This document shows, piece by piece, positions 1 through 11,140 of a DNA stretch of 64,000 nucleotides. The notes under the pieces are model-generated. The model was not told where the DNA came from and did not search any database. It saw only the letters and a list, made by a program, of their open reading frames with translations. A program made the position numbers and the translations under genes. The DNA comes from Atriophallophorus winterbourni (Eukaryota > Platyhelminthes > Trematoda > Plagiorchiida > Microphallidae). How positions within the stretch are numbered: the stretch's first letter is position 1; each line of letters opens with the position of its first letter. The DNA lies in NCBI GenBank assembly GCA_013407085.1, contig JACCGJ010000229.1, positions 1 to 64,000 of the forward strand. The letters run 5' to 3'.

Positions 1-1180
1 CTCCAGAATCAATTATATCAATGCAAACAAGTTCAATGACGACCTGAGATATAAATAGAATAAAAGGAGTTACCAAAATTGCCGTCCAAAATGTCTATCA
101 AAGACAAGACACCCAAAAGTGGTGTCAAAATACAAGCCAAATACAAGTGACCAAAATGGCAATCAAATTCAACAACAATGACCGACAATGGCTTCAACAA
201 TGAATTAAAACAAAAGCTTCACCAAAAATGTGAACAGAAGATTCCCAATGAAATAATTACAAAAAGAAATGTTTTATATCAAAATACTGTAGGAAAATAA
301 AACACAAGCAAAATCTATTTCACAAAATTCAAGTTTTGTAACCAAGTTCAAAATAAAAGGAATGGTGAAGGGAAAAGAAGAATTTCAGACTACTTTGAAC
401 CTTACACTTCTTACAAACACATGCCACCAACATTCCGAAGAAGTCAAGTATATATTATAAAGAATTCTTTATTTCATAAATTTATTTAAACTGTGACAAT
501 TAAATCTTCATGCGCACCATTTCTTTTGAAAAAAATTTTTTCTTTTATTTTCTCTTTTCAATCCCTGCTCCAGAATCTATTGGATCCTCTTTATTTGCCT
601 AATTTGATGCAATCTAGATGAATCTTCATTACCGTGTGACATTGCGCGAAAAAATTAACTTTCTTACCATTATATATTTACCATCCTTTATTAAATGGAA
701 AAATATTTAAAAATTCCGCTTGATAAGGTCATTTTTACCATTTATTTATTCTATACACAATGATAACCTGATCATGTTTTGCATGCCTTGGTTTACCAAG
801 AATATAGTATTATTATAATTATTATTATCATTACACACACTGTCAGCGTGATTTGTGTTCAGCAGCCAAGCGCTATATATGCTCTTCTCCAGCTTGCAGA
901 CAATACTTCGCACAACGCTTTCAACGTGCTCGGTGGAGGACATGTTCTACCTAAACCGTGGGCACAATGCGATGAGATTTCACATCACTTATGCAAACGT
1001 CTTTGTACCGCAATTACAGTCTGCTCAATGGTCCACTTCCTTATTGCAACTCACCAAACAGTAGTTCTTTTGGAACACGACCATTTTCCATCCTGTAGAC
1101 GTGACCAAGACTTTGCGAGCGGCGTTGTGGTAGTAGGGTAAACCTGCTATTTAGATCAGCTTTTCAAGAAAAATTGATCA
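1..1180. other. AT-rich intergenic sequence
   Basis: I see no supportable gene here. The sequence is A-rich up to about 700. The open frames near 779-1141 have no recognisable domain and overlap on both strands, so I treat them as chance. Confidence 0.5.
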
Positions 1181-1865
1181 TTATTCACTTTGTTCATCCA
1201 CGATATGTTCAAGATACGACGGATGGTTCGTAGATTAAAAGCATCCAGCTTCTGTTTGTATTTTGCGAGGATGATTTACGTTTCGCTGTCTAGTCAGTAT
1301 GACCATTCACGATTGGTTTAAGATACGACGGATACATATTATATGGAAGGCAATCAACTTCGTGTCTTGGGTTAGTGGTCCGAGTTTTACTGCCGTACAG
1401 TAAAGCATTTCGAACGCACGCTATGTATACCATCATCTTTGTCTTGACAATCAACTTGCGGTTACACAAACACAAAAGTATAATGAGAACGAAATGACAG
1501 TTGTTTTTCTAATCCGTTTATTAATCTCTGTGTCTAGCGAGAGTTTATCCGCAATGTTTGAACTAAGATATATGAAATGAAGAACTGTTTCAAGCTGGCA
1601 GTGTCGAACAGTGATGACTGCATGCTAAATAATCCCGTGACAGAGAAATTTGCTATTACTCCTGTTGATTGTTAGCCCATATTCTTTGCATGCCGAGAAA
1701 ACCTTCTATCAAACACTGGATGTGATTTTGGAAGTGAGCAATAATGGTTGCATCGTCGGCAAACAACAGGTTATGGATAAGCACATCCTGTAACTTGGTT
1801 TGTGCTCCCAACCGGTTCAGGTTAAAATGGTTGCCATCACATTTTGTGCTTAGTTAAATGTCTTC
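1181..1865 (-). pseudogene. RTE-like LINE reverse transcriptase relic
   Basis: Read on the - strand, the frames give a broken C-terminal half of an RTE-type reverse transcriptase. Near 1740-1800 there is FADDATIIAH, the catalytic palm motif with both aspartates, preceded by a stretch like FNLNRLGAQTKLQDVLI. Further on, near 1380-1460, comes MMVYIACVRNALLYGSKT, which matches the family's thumb-region pattern K..VY.ACV...LLYG.ETW. Stops and frame changes separate the blocks, so it is dead. RTE elements copy themselves by target-primed reverse transcription; the family call rests on motifs only. Confidence 0.72.
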
Positions 1866-1974
1866 TGTTCTTGTCCTATAATTGTTCTCCAGAAACAAAG
1901 CAAAGAATAAACCGAAAAACATGAAAGTAAGAAATCACCCTTGTTCAATTTTCGGTAAATTTTAATGGATTTTG

Positions 1975-2130
1975 CACTAAAAACATTAAAATAAATAGAT
2001 AAATAGATAAATAAATTTTATTTTCGGAAATCCAGGGCATGTTAAACAAGATCAATAATTTCCAAAAGCTTTGTACAATCAGATTATAGTATGTACATTT
2101 GCAAAACCAATTTGTCTCAGGTCATTTGTT
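1975..2130 (-). repeat. LINE 3'-end-like repeat with ATTTATCT tail
   Basis: The - strand ends in AATAAAATTTATTTATC followed by short ATTTATCT-like repeats, a LINE-type 3' tail. The segment 2005-2125 resembles 2860-2975, which is the 3' end of the LINE at 2837-6719. Shared landmarks are the blocks TTTTATT(T/C)TCGGAA and GGCATG(T/C)TAA. It is therefore probably a short 5'-truncated copy of the same or a related LINE. Confidence 0.5.
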
Positions 2131-2744
2131 TCAGCGAAATTTAACATTCAATAAATAAAAAGGTAACGGTGTTTAAAGTTGCTTTCAGGTACTCAGACAT
2201 TCAAGCCCAAGTATGCAAAACAACGAGTTTCAGCAGTTATGAAGGCTATGGATATAAAATCAAGCAGTTTGAAAAGACCCTTTATGCTGATGTAGACGAA
2301 TGTCATCGTTAAATAGATAGAATCAGATATTGCTGAGAATTTTCTCGAGGTTGTCTCGGGATGAAGGTCATGTCCGCGGTTGTTCATTCCATGCGTAAGC
2401 CACACTGAGATTCGGAGTAAAATCTATCAGCTAAAGCGTGTAGATGGATCTATCGGATGTTACAAACTGTTTGACTACAACATTCAGAAGGGAGATTCTT
2501 CTCTAATTTTTTCAGTCTTATCTATCAGCATTAATCTTAAACAGCGTTATGATCTTCGTGTATCGCAACTCTTGACGAATACACTCCTACTGCCAGCATT
2601 GGAAAAGCCATTGTTAAACAGTGTGTAATTATGCTATTCTCAAGCATTTGGTGAGATCAGGTGAAACTCCGTCGTCTTTAGGGTCCTTTCCGTTCGCTAA
2701 TTGGTCTACTACTTTATTGAGCTCATCAAAAGAAGGGTGTAAGA
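2131..2744. other. no gene recognised
   Basis: Open frames occur on both strands (for example 2380-2628) but show no known motif. The right edge is the start of the BEL/Pao LTR fragment at 2745. Confidence 0.4.
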
Positions 2745-2836
2745 TGAACATTGAATTTATTTTATTGACAACCAACTGTTTAAATATGCTGGTATTTTGT
2801 ATAATTTTACCATTTTTGTTTTACCGAACTACTTAA
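2745..2836 (+). repeat. BEL/Pao 5' LTR, first part
   Basis: The 92 bases from TGAACATTGAATT to CCGAACTACTT match the first part of the 3' LTR starting at 8707 almost base for base. The match stops where the LINE tail begins and resumes at 6720. Confidence 0.85.
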
Positions 2837-3324
2837 TATAATGATAATATAATATAGATATTTTATTCTCGGAATTCCAAGGCATGCTAAGCATGATCGA
2901 TAATTATCAAAGTTGTTTGTATACATCAAGCATAAAAATGGACAATAATTATTAACATTTTCAAGGTCATACGTGCTGATAATTTTTCGTTCGTTAAAAT
3001 GGTCCAGGTAAATGATAATCAATCAGTTTTACAGAAATTCAATATATGAGCAGTTATTGTATGAAAAGAAAATCGGGTGAGGGGAAAAATGATACGAAGA
3101 ATATTGAAGAACGATGGACCGGAACATCGAAGATGCGAGGAATCTCGAAGAGAGAGAAACTTCAAAAATGTTCAGTTGGAACACATTATTATTGTCGAAT
3201 ATATGTTCTGAATGTAGAGTGTCTTTTCGTGGGTATTCGTAGAAGATTTGGCGTCCCAGTGTTGACTCGTTTGTGAACCGGAATTCTTCATATGGATGTG
3301 AAGAGGTAATCTGGAAAATTAATA

Positions 3325-6215
3325 CTAAGGGACGGAGTAACTGTTCACTATGAAACTTGAAAAACTGATATCACTGTTAATATCCGCAATGCCATGATTG
3401 TATAGTTCATCTAATGAGACATCTAGGTTGAGAAGTTTCATTAATTTTTCAACTGTGAGAAATGAATACAGATGTGATTTAAAATAACATAGTGAGGTAC
3501 AAAGTCTTATGTTTTTCGGAAGAATATTCCAGAGTTTAGCGTATTTATTTAGGTAGAAGTTACTTCTTACTTTCGTACAGGATCTAGGTAATTCCACTAG
3601 GTTATCTTGATTTCTCAAATTATATCTAGAACCTTGTCGGAAGCGAATAGACAAATTTATATCTATATTATCAGAAGATATTATTCTAAAGAACAGTATT
3701 AGGTTGTGTATAATTCTACGGAACCATAGTGGTTCTAGCTTGAGCTGCTTACATCTTTCTCTATATGATTGATTCGAGCTATATCCGGTTATTGATTTGG
3801 TAAAAGTACGTTGTACTTTTTCCAAAAGGATGGTATCGGTTTTATTTATACTGCTATATATTATATTACAGTAATCAAAGAGGGTATGGTGAAAAGTTTA
3901 TAAAGTTCTAACTTACAGTGTGGGAGAGTAAAGAACTTATGAATCATATTAACACTCTGCTTTGCTTTTGAGATCACGTGATGTATATGCTCGTTGAATG
4001 TAAGCGATGCTGAATATTTGAACCCAAGATCACGTGTGCAATCGATAATTTGAATAGGATTACCATTAAGAAGGATTGAGTTATCAGGAATTGTACATCT
4101 TAAAGGCATGAACTTAGATTTTTCTACAGAAAATGAGAGACATTAATTTTACCCCATTTGGATAATGCATCCAAATCTTTGTTTAGTCTGGCAATGTAAG
4201 TTTGTGTTTCAGAAGATGGGAAGGAAATTACTACTTTCATGTCATCTGCGAACAAGAATAGTTTACTATGAGAGACGACTGTATGTACATCATTTATGTA
4301 TAGGAGAAAAAGTAATGGACCTAAAACACTGCCTTGTATCACGCCACTTGGAATCGGCAAGGTGCGCGATCTGTGACCATTAACCTCAACACAGTATGTG
4401 CGATCTGTAAGAAAAGAAGTGAGCCAAGAATGAAGATTGCCACCTATACCAAATGAACTTAGCTTAGATAGTAATAGGTTATGCGGTACTGTGTCGAAAG
4501 CTTTGGTTATATCAAGGAAGACAACTATAACTGAAAAGCCAATTTCAATTGAACTTGTGATGCAGTCTAAGTATTCTAGCTGGCAAGTAATGCAGGATCT
4601 TTTGTTAAGGAATCCGTGCTGTGCATTAGAAAAGAAACTAAGTGTCAGGTATAGATTTCTTTACAATTTTTTCAAATAATCTCGATAAGAAGGCTGTATG
4701 ATTTATTGGTCGGTAGTTAGTGACTAAGTGTTTTGAGCCAGATTTGTATCTAGGTATAACAATTGAGTGTTTCCATTCTGCCAGAGAGGTACCAGGTTCA
4801 ATAGATGCGTTAAATAGGTTAAGCAGGAGAAGTTGAAAGTCTTTACCACCCATTTTGCATATGGCTGGAGGTATGCCTGCTGTGTCAGGTTTAAGACTGA
4901 CAGTTGATTGCTGACATAATTTATTTATGTCACTCAGGTTTATACTCAAAGTATTTAGTGTATTCGGCGAAGGAAGATGACTGGTTGTGTAAACGTAGTT
5001 TGAATTGTTGTAGGTAGAGTTAAAGTACAGAAGGAATTCTTCGCAGATAGTATCAGGTGAACTAACAATTGTTTCAACTGCGGATGAATTACAATATTTG
5101 ATAATGAAATCTATGTTGCTGGGTGAGTTGGATGATCTTAACTTGAAAAGTTTACTTAGTGATTTCGGCTTATCCTGACTTATAAGAGCTTTGTTTTCGT
5201 CGGCTCTAAGCGTGCTATCTAAAGCATATCTGTGACTTCTTGATAGTTCATAAGAACGAAGAAGGGCGAATATGTCATGTGTTTTTACAGCAACGGAATG
5301 TAGTTTCATCATTTTCTTTTCTATTTTCTGGGCTTTCGTTAATTTTGTGTGCCTAATGAGCTTATATGATGCCTTCATAAGTAACCCTCTCAATTGTGAA
5401 TGAAATGTTGAAGAGACTGTTGTGAAATCACTAGAGAGGAAGAATCGGCTCCAGTCTTCTGTTCTAATGAATTCTGACAGTAGATTCCAGTTAATGTAGT
5501 TGTAGGTATGCTTATTATTAGATGGCTGCGAAGAATTGACAGAAGTTGTGGCGCATAATATTTGGAATGATAATATTCTATGGTCACTGTTAAGGAAAGA
5601 TGGAATTACTTTCAGGTTAGCTGGAATAAGGTTCAGAGTGAAGACTAGGTCTAAGATATTGTCATTTCTTGTAGGTTGGTCAATAAATTGCTTATATCCT
5701 AGTAAGTCAATCGTTCTAGTGAAAGGTGTATAGCAGCTGTGATGTGCAGGATCGTGCCAGTTTAATTTTGGCATGTTGAAGTCACCAGCAATAAGCTTAT
5801 ATTTCGTGTCGTGTAGAGATGCTTCTATGAACGCATTAATTAAGGAATCCATTTTAGAGATGGTTGAAGACGGTGGATAATAAATACAACCTATTAAGAG
5901 ATCTAAGGATGGTAATACAATCCGTGTTGAGTCTTCTAGTTCTGTCAGACTAGGTGAAGTAAAGGTATCAGCTTTGAATTTGGAATGAACATAGATTAGA
6001 GTACCACCTCCCCGTTTCAAAGTTCGATTATTCCTGAATATCTGGTAATTAGGTACTATGAGTGTTGAGTCAGGCTGGTCATTTCGGGTCCACGTTTCAG
6101 TTATAAGAATAATGTCTACTAAGTTCGTCATGAGAAAAGATTTAAGCATTTGAATTTTAGGGGTAATTGATCGGGCATTTATAAGTAGAATACTAACATA
6201 AGAATGAGAATGGGA
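3325..6215 (-). pseudogene. LINE ORF2: endonuclease-reverse transcriptase (frameshifted)
   Basis: The product would nick target DNA and reverse-transcribe the element's RNA. Domain order on the - strand: an exonuclease-endonuclease-phosphatase endonuclease beginning LLINARSI near 6190, then ITETW, GGGTLIY, GCIYYPPSS, AGDFNMPKLNW and SDHRILSF; next the RT with NYRPI near 4710, DITKAFDTVPH, GVIQGSVLGPLLFLLYIND and the catalytic FADDMK near 4265; then a C-terminal domain ending in WNILPKNIR near 3520. The first reading frame (4638-6149) is 503 codons. Single-base frameshifts near 4650, 4130 and 3870 break it into four pieces, with few in-frame stops otherwise. CR1 versus Jockey cannot be settled by eye. 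Confidence 0.85.
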
Positions 6216-6341
6216 TTAAAAGGAGTGGAAGTAAGTTGAGACAAACATTAAGAGCAATTATTATTTAATTTATTATTTTTGGATAAAATTGGCATGATCA
6301 TAAAAAGGCGTGTATGGTACGTATTGAGTTGTGTATGGATT

Positions 6342-6719
6342 TTAAAATGGAGGATTTCGAGTAATATAATTAGAGGAGTAAAATGGTTGAGCATAATAAC
6401 CAGGGTAGTAAGGGGAGGGTCCGTGAAGCAAGGTGTAGTCAATGGGAGACTGATTATACTGTTTAGGGGGGAATGGTGGTTGAATACGGTAACTGGTATA
6501 ATGTGCGTGCCTATTATTATTCACAAACGTCATTTGTTGGTTTGGGGGCTTCTTGAATGCCGTGTTTCTAAATGAGCCACAATTTGGGAGAAGAGGTCGT
6601 GTCTGTCTAAAAGTAGGTAAAGGAAGTGAACGCTTAGTGGGTGGCGGTGTTCTGTGAACTATGTCGTATGCAGGTGATAAATCTTGGCTTCTTAAATGTT
6701 GAGTAACTACAGGTGAATC
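6342..6719 (-). CDS. LINE ORF1 C-terminal part, low complexity (partial)
   Basis: An open - strand frame of about 125 codons runs from the LINE's 5' edge to a stop at 6342, just upstream of ORF2. It is rich in Pro, Tyr, Asn, Gln and Arg, with clusters such as PSPYYPGYYAQPFY and QPPFPPKQYNQ. It lies where a LINE ORF1 (an RNA-binding, particle-forming protein) would end. No zinc finger or RRM remains, because the 5' part is lost. The assignment rests on position and composition. Confidence 0.5.
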   Translation of the reverse strand, partial: DSPVVTQHLRSQDLSPAYDIVHRTPPPTKRSLPLPTFRQTRPLLPNCGSFRNTAFKKPPNQQMTFVNNNRHAHYTSYRIQPPFPPKQYNQSPIDYTLLHGPSPYYPGYYAQPFYSSNYITRNPPF

Positions 6720-7049
6720 ACTTGAATTTATTCGTTCTTGAGCTTATATTTGTGTACCTTCATTTAGCCGTTTGCGCGCTATTTGAAGTTGCGATCACTC
6801 GTGGTCATTGTTGCTGTTGAATATTGTTGTTTTTGGATTCAGTACGAATCAGAATGATAGAGGTTTGCTATTTTTATTGTATAATTTTTTGCGTCAATAG
6901 TACCGTACTCATCTCACGTATTGTCTTGTCAATATATTTGTGGGTTTGGACGCGTAACTAAACCGTTGGATAGACACATTGGTGTTTAAAACGTGACTGA
7001 AATCTTTGACGTTGAACTCGATTTCCCCCGGACCGTTTTGGCGGTTACA
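6720..7049 (+). repeat. BEL/Pao 5' LTR, second part
   Basis: This stretch matches 8794-9124 of the 3' LTR along its length, from ACTTGAATTTATTCG to the terminal TACA, with scattered substitutions. It continues the LTR broken off at 2836. Confidence 0.88.
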
Positions 7050-7251
7050 GTACCCAATTTGCTTCGTTTGGAACATTGGGACATTACTCCATTTGGTTCG
7101 TTGAAGCAGTACTCAACTTTTGGCAGTACTTAATTTGGTTCGTCAAAACAGTACTCAATTTTGGCAGTACTCAATTTGCTTCGTTTGGAACATTGGGACA
7201 GTACTCAAATTGGTAGTACTCAATTTGCTTCGTTTCGAACATTGGGAAAAA
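7050..7251 (+). repeat. BEL/Pao leader with imperfect short tandem repeats
   Basis: Between the 5' LTR and the gag ATG, the motif CAGTACTCAATTTGCTTCG and the block GTTTGGAACATTGGGA recur several times in drifting form. I could not place a primer-binding site with confidence. Confidence 0.6.
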
Positions 7252-7722
7252 ATGGAGAACAAGTGGTCAAAGATCCATCCAAGAAACAATGAAAATGACC
7301 TGTTTGACGGGCAAGTCGGTGTTTCTTCATTGGTTGATAACATGTCATGCTCTGGCTCGGTAGTTAGTTCTAGCTCTCATAATCTTAGTGCTCAGTTTTT
7401 GTTGGCACAATTAGCGGAAGAACAAAGGCGTCAAGAGATTAAGTTAGAACTGTTGATAGCTGCGAATGCTACTCGAATTGCACGAGTAAGATTTGAACTG
7501 TCTAAGATGGATGAGTCTATGCACCATTCTGAAATGATTAGGCATTTGACGAAGAAGGACTGCCTCAGTTCACTTGATCATTTGAAAGATCTTGTTTCAA
7601 ATGATAGTCCCGATACCGCAGTTGGCCTGCTTATTGAAGCGGATGTGTTACAAGCGCATCGTGGGACTAAACAGAAAGATGGCCATTTTGATGTGTTTAC
7701 CTTGGAAAAAAGATTTCCATAA
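7252..7722 (+). pseudogene. BEL/Pao gag-protease fusion remnant
   Basis: An open frame of 156 codons starts with ATG at 7252 just after the leader. The first ~100 residues are gag-like: a Ser-rich stretch followed by a charged helix with AQLAEEQRRQEIKLELL and a probable coiled coil. It then jumps to SNDSPDTAVGLLIEADVLQAHRG near residues 123-145, which resembles the VGLLIGADVPEAH signature of BEL/Pao protease regions. The abrupt switch implies a large deletion of gag and the start of pol. The frame ends after TLEKRFP, and the element continues in another frame. Confidence 0.66.
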
Positions 7723-8560
7723 AATCTTCCGCAACCGTAAACAAGCAAGGTCGCGTTTACAGAGTCTGCGTTCTAGGTTTCTGCGAAATCCAGATATGCA
7801 AGCGTGATGGAACACAATTTTATCTGTGGATATGCAACTCCTGTTCCGGATCATCAATTGTCGACAAACGTTCGACCTCAATGTTATCTTCCTTACCGCG
7901 CAGTTATTAACCATAAGAAACCTGGTAAGTTAATGATTGTACACGATAGTGTTTCACGTTATAAACAGCTAACGAGGGAAGAATTAAAGAATGCTGAACT
8001 ATGTTTGACAGATGTGTGAGTTCGGAAGATCTGGGTGTCCAATGTTCTGGAACCGCAATCACTAAGAATTACTCGATCCACGAAGCACAAAGTTGCTCAC
8101 GTAGTTCGGCCTCAGTTACATGCATTCTGTGATGCATTGAAAATTAGGTATAAAGCCGCGATTTACATTCGATTCAGTTCTAAGTCGGATCTCTGAAATT
8201 GTTGCCTACTGTACTCCAAGTCGCGCGTTGCTCTATTTAAGCCTGCTACTATTTCGTGTCTGGAATTAGTAGCCGCTAAGCTGGCAGTATCAATTACTAC
8301 CGCACTAAATGACGAAATTCATTTAGAATTAGATCAAACACGCTACTGGACTGATTTGACTGTACCGGAAGAAAAATGAAACGATATAATCGAACGTGGA
8401 TGCTGTTACCGAAACTGGTTTTGTCACGTAAAGGGACCAGGCCAGCTAGATTGGTTGTGGTAAGGCATGGAAAACGTCTGGCTTCTAACCAATCTGGCTG
8501 AAAGGGCCGGTGAATTTTGTCACATGTGTGAGGCATGGAGAACGTCTTGTGCATTGTGAC
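7680..8560 (+). pseudogene. BEL/Pao pol remnant: RT N-terminus joined to RNase H region
   Basis: Frameshifted pieces follow the protease block. LPWKK, then NRKQARSRLQSLRSRFLRN, then YLPYRAVINHKKPGKL (near 7880-7925) match the BEL/Pao pattern LPWK..RLxSLxxRFxxx..WYLPHHPV..P.KPGK at the N-terminus of the reverse transcriptase. From about 8085, PQLHAFCDA and then LELVAAKLAV and YWTDLTV match the region around RNase H and the A17-peptidase-type domain. The RT palm with its catalytic aspartates should lie between them but is deleted. No integrase is seen. Confidence 0.72.
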
Positions 8561-8706
8561 ATTATCTCACTTTGTTCCTAGATAATAACGTCTGATTGCC
8601 ATTATGATATAATCAGAGATGGGTAAAGATATAGGGTAGGATACCAGAGCATGCTCGTTGTCAGCCTTTGAGAAATCCGGCGCGGATTTCGAGGGGCGGT
8701 GAAAGA

Positions 8707-9124
8707 TGAACATTGAATTTATTTTATTGACAACCAACTGTTTAAATCTGCTGGTATTTTTGTATATTTTTACCATTTTTGTTTTACCGAACTACTTGAA
8801 TTTATTCGTTCTTGAGCTTATATTTTTGTATGTTTATTTGGCCGCTTGCGCGCTATTTGAAGTTGCGATCACTCGTGGTCATTGTCGCTGTTGAATATTA
8901 TTGTTTTTGGATTCAGTACGAAGCGGAATGATAGAGGTTTGCTATTTCTATTGTATAATTATTTCGCTTCAATAGTACCGTACTCATCTCACGTAATGTC
9001 TTGCCAATATATTGGTGGGTTTGGACGCGTAACTCAACCGTTTGATAGACACATTGGTCTTTATAACGTGACTGAAATCTTTGACGTTGAACTCGATTTT
9101 CTCCGGACCGTTTTGGCGGGTACA
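8707..9124 (+). repeat. BEL/Pao 3' LTR (complete)
   Basis: This 418 bp LTR starts TGAACATT and ends TACA. A purine-rich tract, GAGGGGCGGTGAAAGA, lies directly upstream and could be the polypurine tract. Comparison with 2745-2836 plus 6720-7049 defines its edges. Confidence 0.85.
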
Positions 9125-9560
9125 AAGGGGAAAATCTAGATGTTCAATGGTGTACAAACTCTCAACATTTTCAAGTACATTCGATAAAACCGTACTTTCC
9201 CCAGGGTAGAGAGAGAGCAAGTGCTCTACTCATCATTCCATCTGCTGAATTTTCTCGACAATCACGTTGCTAGATACATATTCAATGGAATCCGTTTTAA
9301 ATTTGTATGGAACAATGGCTCTTTTGATCCCATTACAGATACCGTAGAAATTTTAGGTATCCGCAGCTTTTCGGATACTTAGGTTAATTTCGGTCAAATA
9401 GTCATTTGCACATCGTCTTGCAATCAGTTGGACCTAATTTATAGCTGCAATTAGAAGACGCAAGTTTATTATTTATTGGCATAACTTTGAACTGAAAGAA
9501 CGCTGACCTTTTTTGTACAACACACTAGTCATCTCAGAAGCTTTTACTTCGAACCAGTTG
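9125..9560. other. no gene recognised
   Basis: Sequence between the BEL/Pao 3' LTR and the next LINE. I find no supported ORF or repeat. Confidence 0.4.
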
Positions 9561-11140
9561 GTCGTTCGAGGTTTCTTCGGACTGTAAGTTGAAAATGCTT
9601 TTTATCGATTCTCAGTTCGCGTCAACAAAGCTGAGGGACCAGATGGTATCTACTCGATTATGCTAAAGAATTTTACCCCAGTGCTTACAGAACCCTCACG
9701 CAAGCTCTACAATTCATGCTTGAACACGGGAGTGGTTCCTAGTGAGTTGAACGAAGCTATAATCGTGCCAATACACAAGGGTGGTTGCAGCTCAAATGTT
9801 GGGAACTATAGACCTGTCAGCCTGACTAGCATCGTCTCGAAAGTAATGGAAAAACTGGAAAAAAATCTGTCACCATCTTTGTAGGCATTCTCTACTGAGT
9901 GTAACTCTGCATGGATTTCTTAAGGGTAGATCCTGCCTGACTAACCTCCTTAGTCTTCTCAATACTGCCACTAAAAGGATGGATGACGGGAAGCCCGTCG
10001 AAGCCCTCTACCTATACTTCAGCAAGGCTTTTGATTCCGTAAACCACCGCCTTCTAGAGATTAAGCTGGCGGCAAAAGGCATACGGGGTAGTCTACTTGC
10101 TTGGATAAAGGACTTCCTAAAAGGTAGGACATTCCGAGTTAGGGTAGGATCTACGCTGTCGAATCAAACCGACGTGATCAGTGGTGTACCCCAAGGTTCG
10201 GTACTTGGTCCTCTTCTATTCCTGATTTTCATCGATGACTTGTCCTCTGCATTAAAGTGCCCATGCTTCATTTTCGCGGGTGATGTGAAATTCATCGGAC
10301 CAACGGATGAAGATACCTAGATGCACGACCTTGAGCGGGTCATAAACTGGTCATACCAGTGGGACCTCCCACTGATCCTTAATAAGAGCCAACTCTTGTC
10401 AGCACTTTTTGATAAGATTTCAGTTCAGGTGTCGGGAAATTCCCTCAGTGTTAACGGCACACAGCGTGTTAAGGATTTGGGATTACTAGTTAGGACTGAC
10501 TTCAAATGGGAGGACCAATGTGCCGCTGCAGCTCAAAGTGCTCGCAAAGTTCTCTTTCGGCTGAGATCCGTGTTATCCAGCAGAAAATCTGGTGTATTCC
10601 TGCCACTTTACAAGGCATTAGTTCGGCCGCATTTAGAATATAGTGTCCAAACGTGGTGCCCTTACTACAAAAAAGATATCGGTTAACTCGAAAGCGTACA
10701 GCGTCTCGCAACTCGCATGATTCAGGATCAGCGAGGGAAACCTTACGCTGCGTGCCTGAAGTCCCTAGATCTTTTCTCACTTACGCACCGTCGTTTGAGA
10801 GGCGACTTTATTGAAACCTTCAAGTTCTTAAAGGGGTTAAGTGGCGTTATCATGACCGACTTCTTACCTTAAGTACCGTGCTGGGCCCCCGGGGTCATTC
10901 ACTCAAACTTGCTAAGGAGCGATGTAGACTAGACTCCAGGAAAACGTTTTCAGCCTCAGGGTGGTAAATTTCTGGAACCGGCTTCCAGAAGAACTTATAT
11001 CCTGCAGTTCTGTTCTGCAGTTCTGCCTGTTCAGTTTTAGGCAGGGTTTATACCGCATCTGGAGTGAGCGATTTCCTGAATACTCCCCCTAATTTTTCTG
11101 CAAGATTAGGTAGTTCACCATTTCTAGCGTTGTTTGGCAA
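9561..11140 (+). pseudogene. CR1-like LINE RT relic, 5' truncated
   Basis: A + strand RT lacking the endonuclease. Successive frames give RVNKAEGPDGIYSIMLKNF (about 9620-9675), IIVPIHKGG and NYRPVSLTSIVSKVMEK (palm entry), FSKAFDSVNH (about 10020), ISGVPQGSVLGPLLFLIFID, and FAGDVK where FADDxK is expected. The first catalytic Asp has become Gly. After a stop at 10318 the thumb/C-terminal part continues (KDLGLLVRTDFKWE, YKALVRPHLEY, ESVQRLATRMI). Several stops follow to about 11110. It is inactive by both the lost Asp and the frame breaks. Confidence 0.82.

Larger units (their letters stand above)
2837..6719 (-). mobile_element. CR1/Jockey-like LINE inserted in the BEL 5' LTR
   Basis: A near full-length non-LTR retrotransposon on the - strand. 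Its AT-rich 3' tail starts at 2837 and its 5' end abuts the LTR at 6719. In transcript order it carries the end of a Pro/Tyr/Asn-rich ORF1, an endonuclease-reverse transcriptase ORF2, a 3' UTR (about 2870-3320) and a tail. ACTT at both LTR edges (2832-2836 and 6720-6723) is consistent with a short target-site duplication. ORF2 has only about three frameshifts, so this copy is younger than the other LINE relics in the window. ORF1 is 5' truncated. Confidence 0.82.
2745..9124 (+). mobile_element. BEL/Pao LTR retrotransposon, internally deleted and interrupted
   Basis: A degraded LTR element in + orientation. The 3' LTR (8707-9124) is whole, starts TG and ends CA. The 5' LTR is present in two pieces, 2745-2836 and 6720-7049, separated by a LINE on the opposite strand; together they cover the 3' LTR. 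Internal sequence (7050-8706, only about 1.65 kb) has a leader with short repeats, a gag-like start fused to protease sequence, an RT N-terminal segment, and an RNase H-region segment. The reverse transcriptase catalytic core and integrase are missing, so it is non-autonomous. I could not confirm a target-site duplication at 2744/9125. Confidence 0.8.

Noticed and set aside
779..1141. 120-codon + strand open frame
   Set aside because: Starts in low-complexity ATT repeats, has no domain, and overlaps other frames.
10230..10320. Possibility that the LINE at 9561-11140 is still active
   Set aside because: The catalytic FADD reads FAGD, there is a stop straight after, and the endonuclease is missing.
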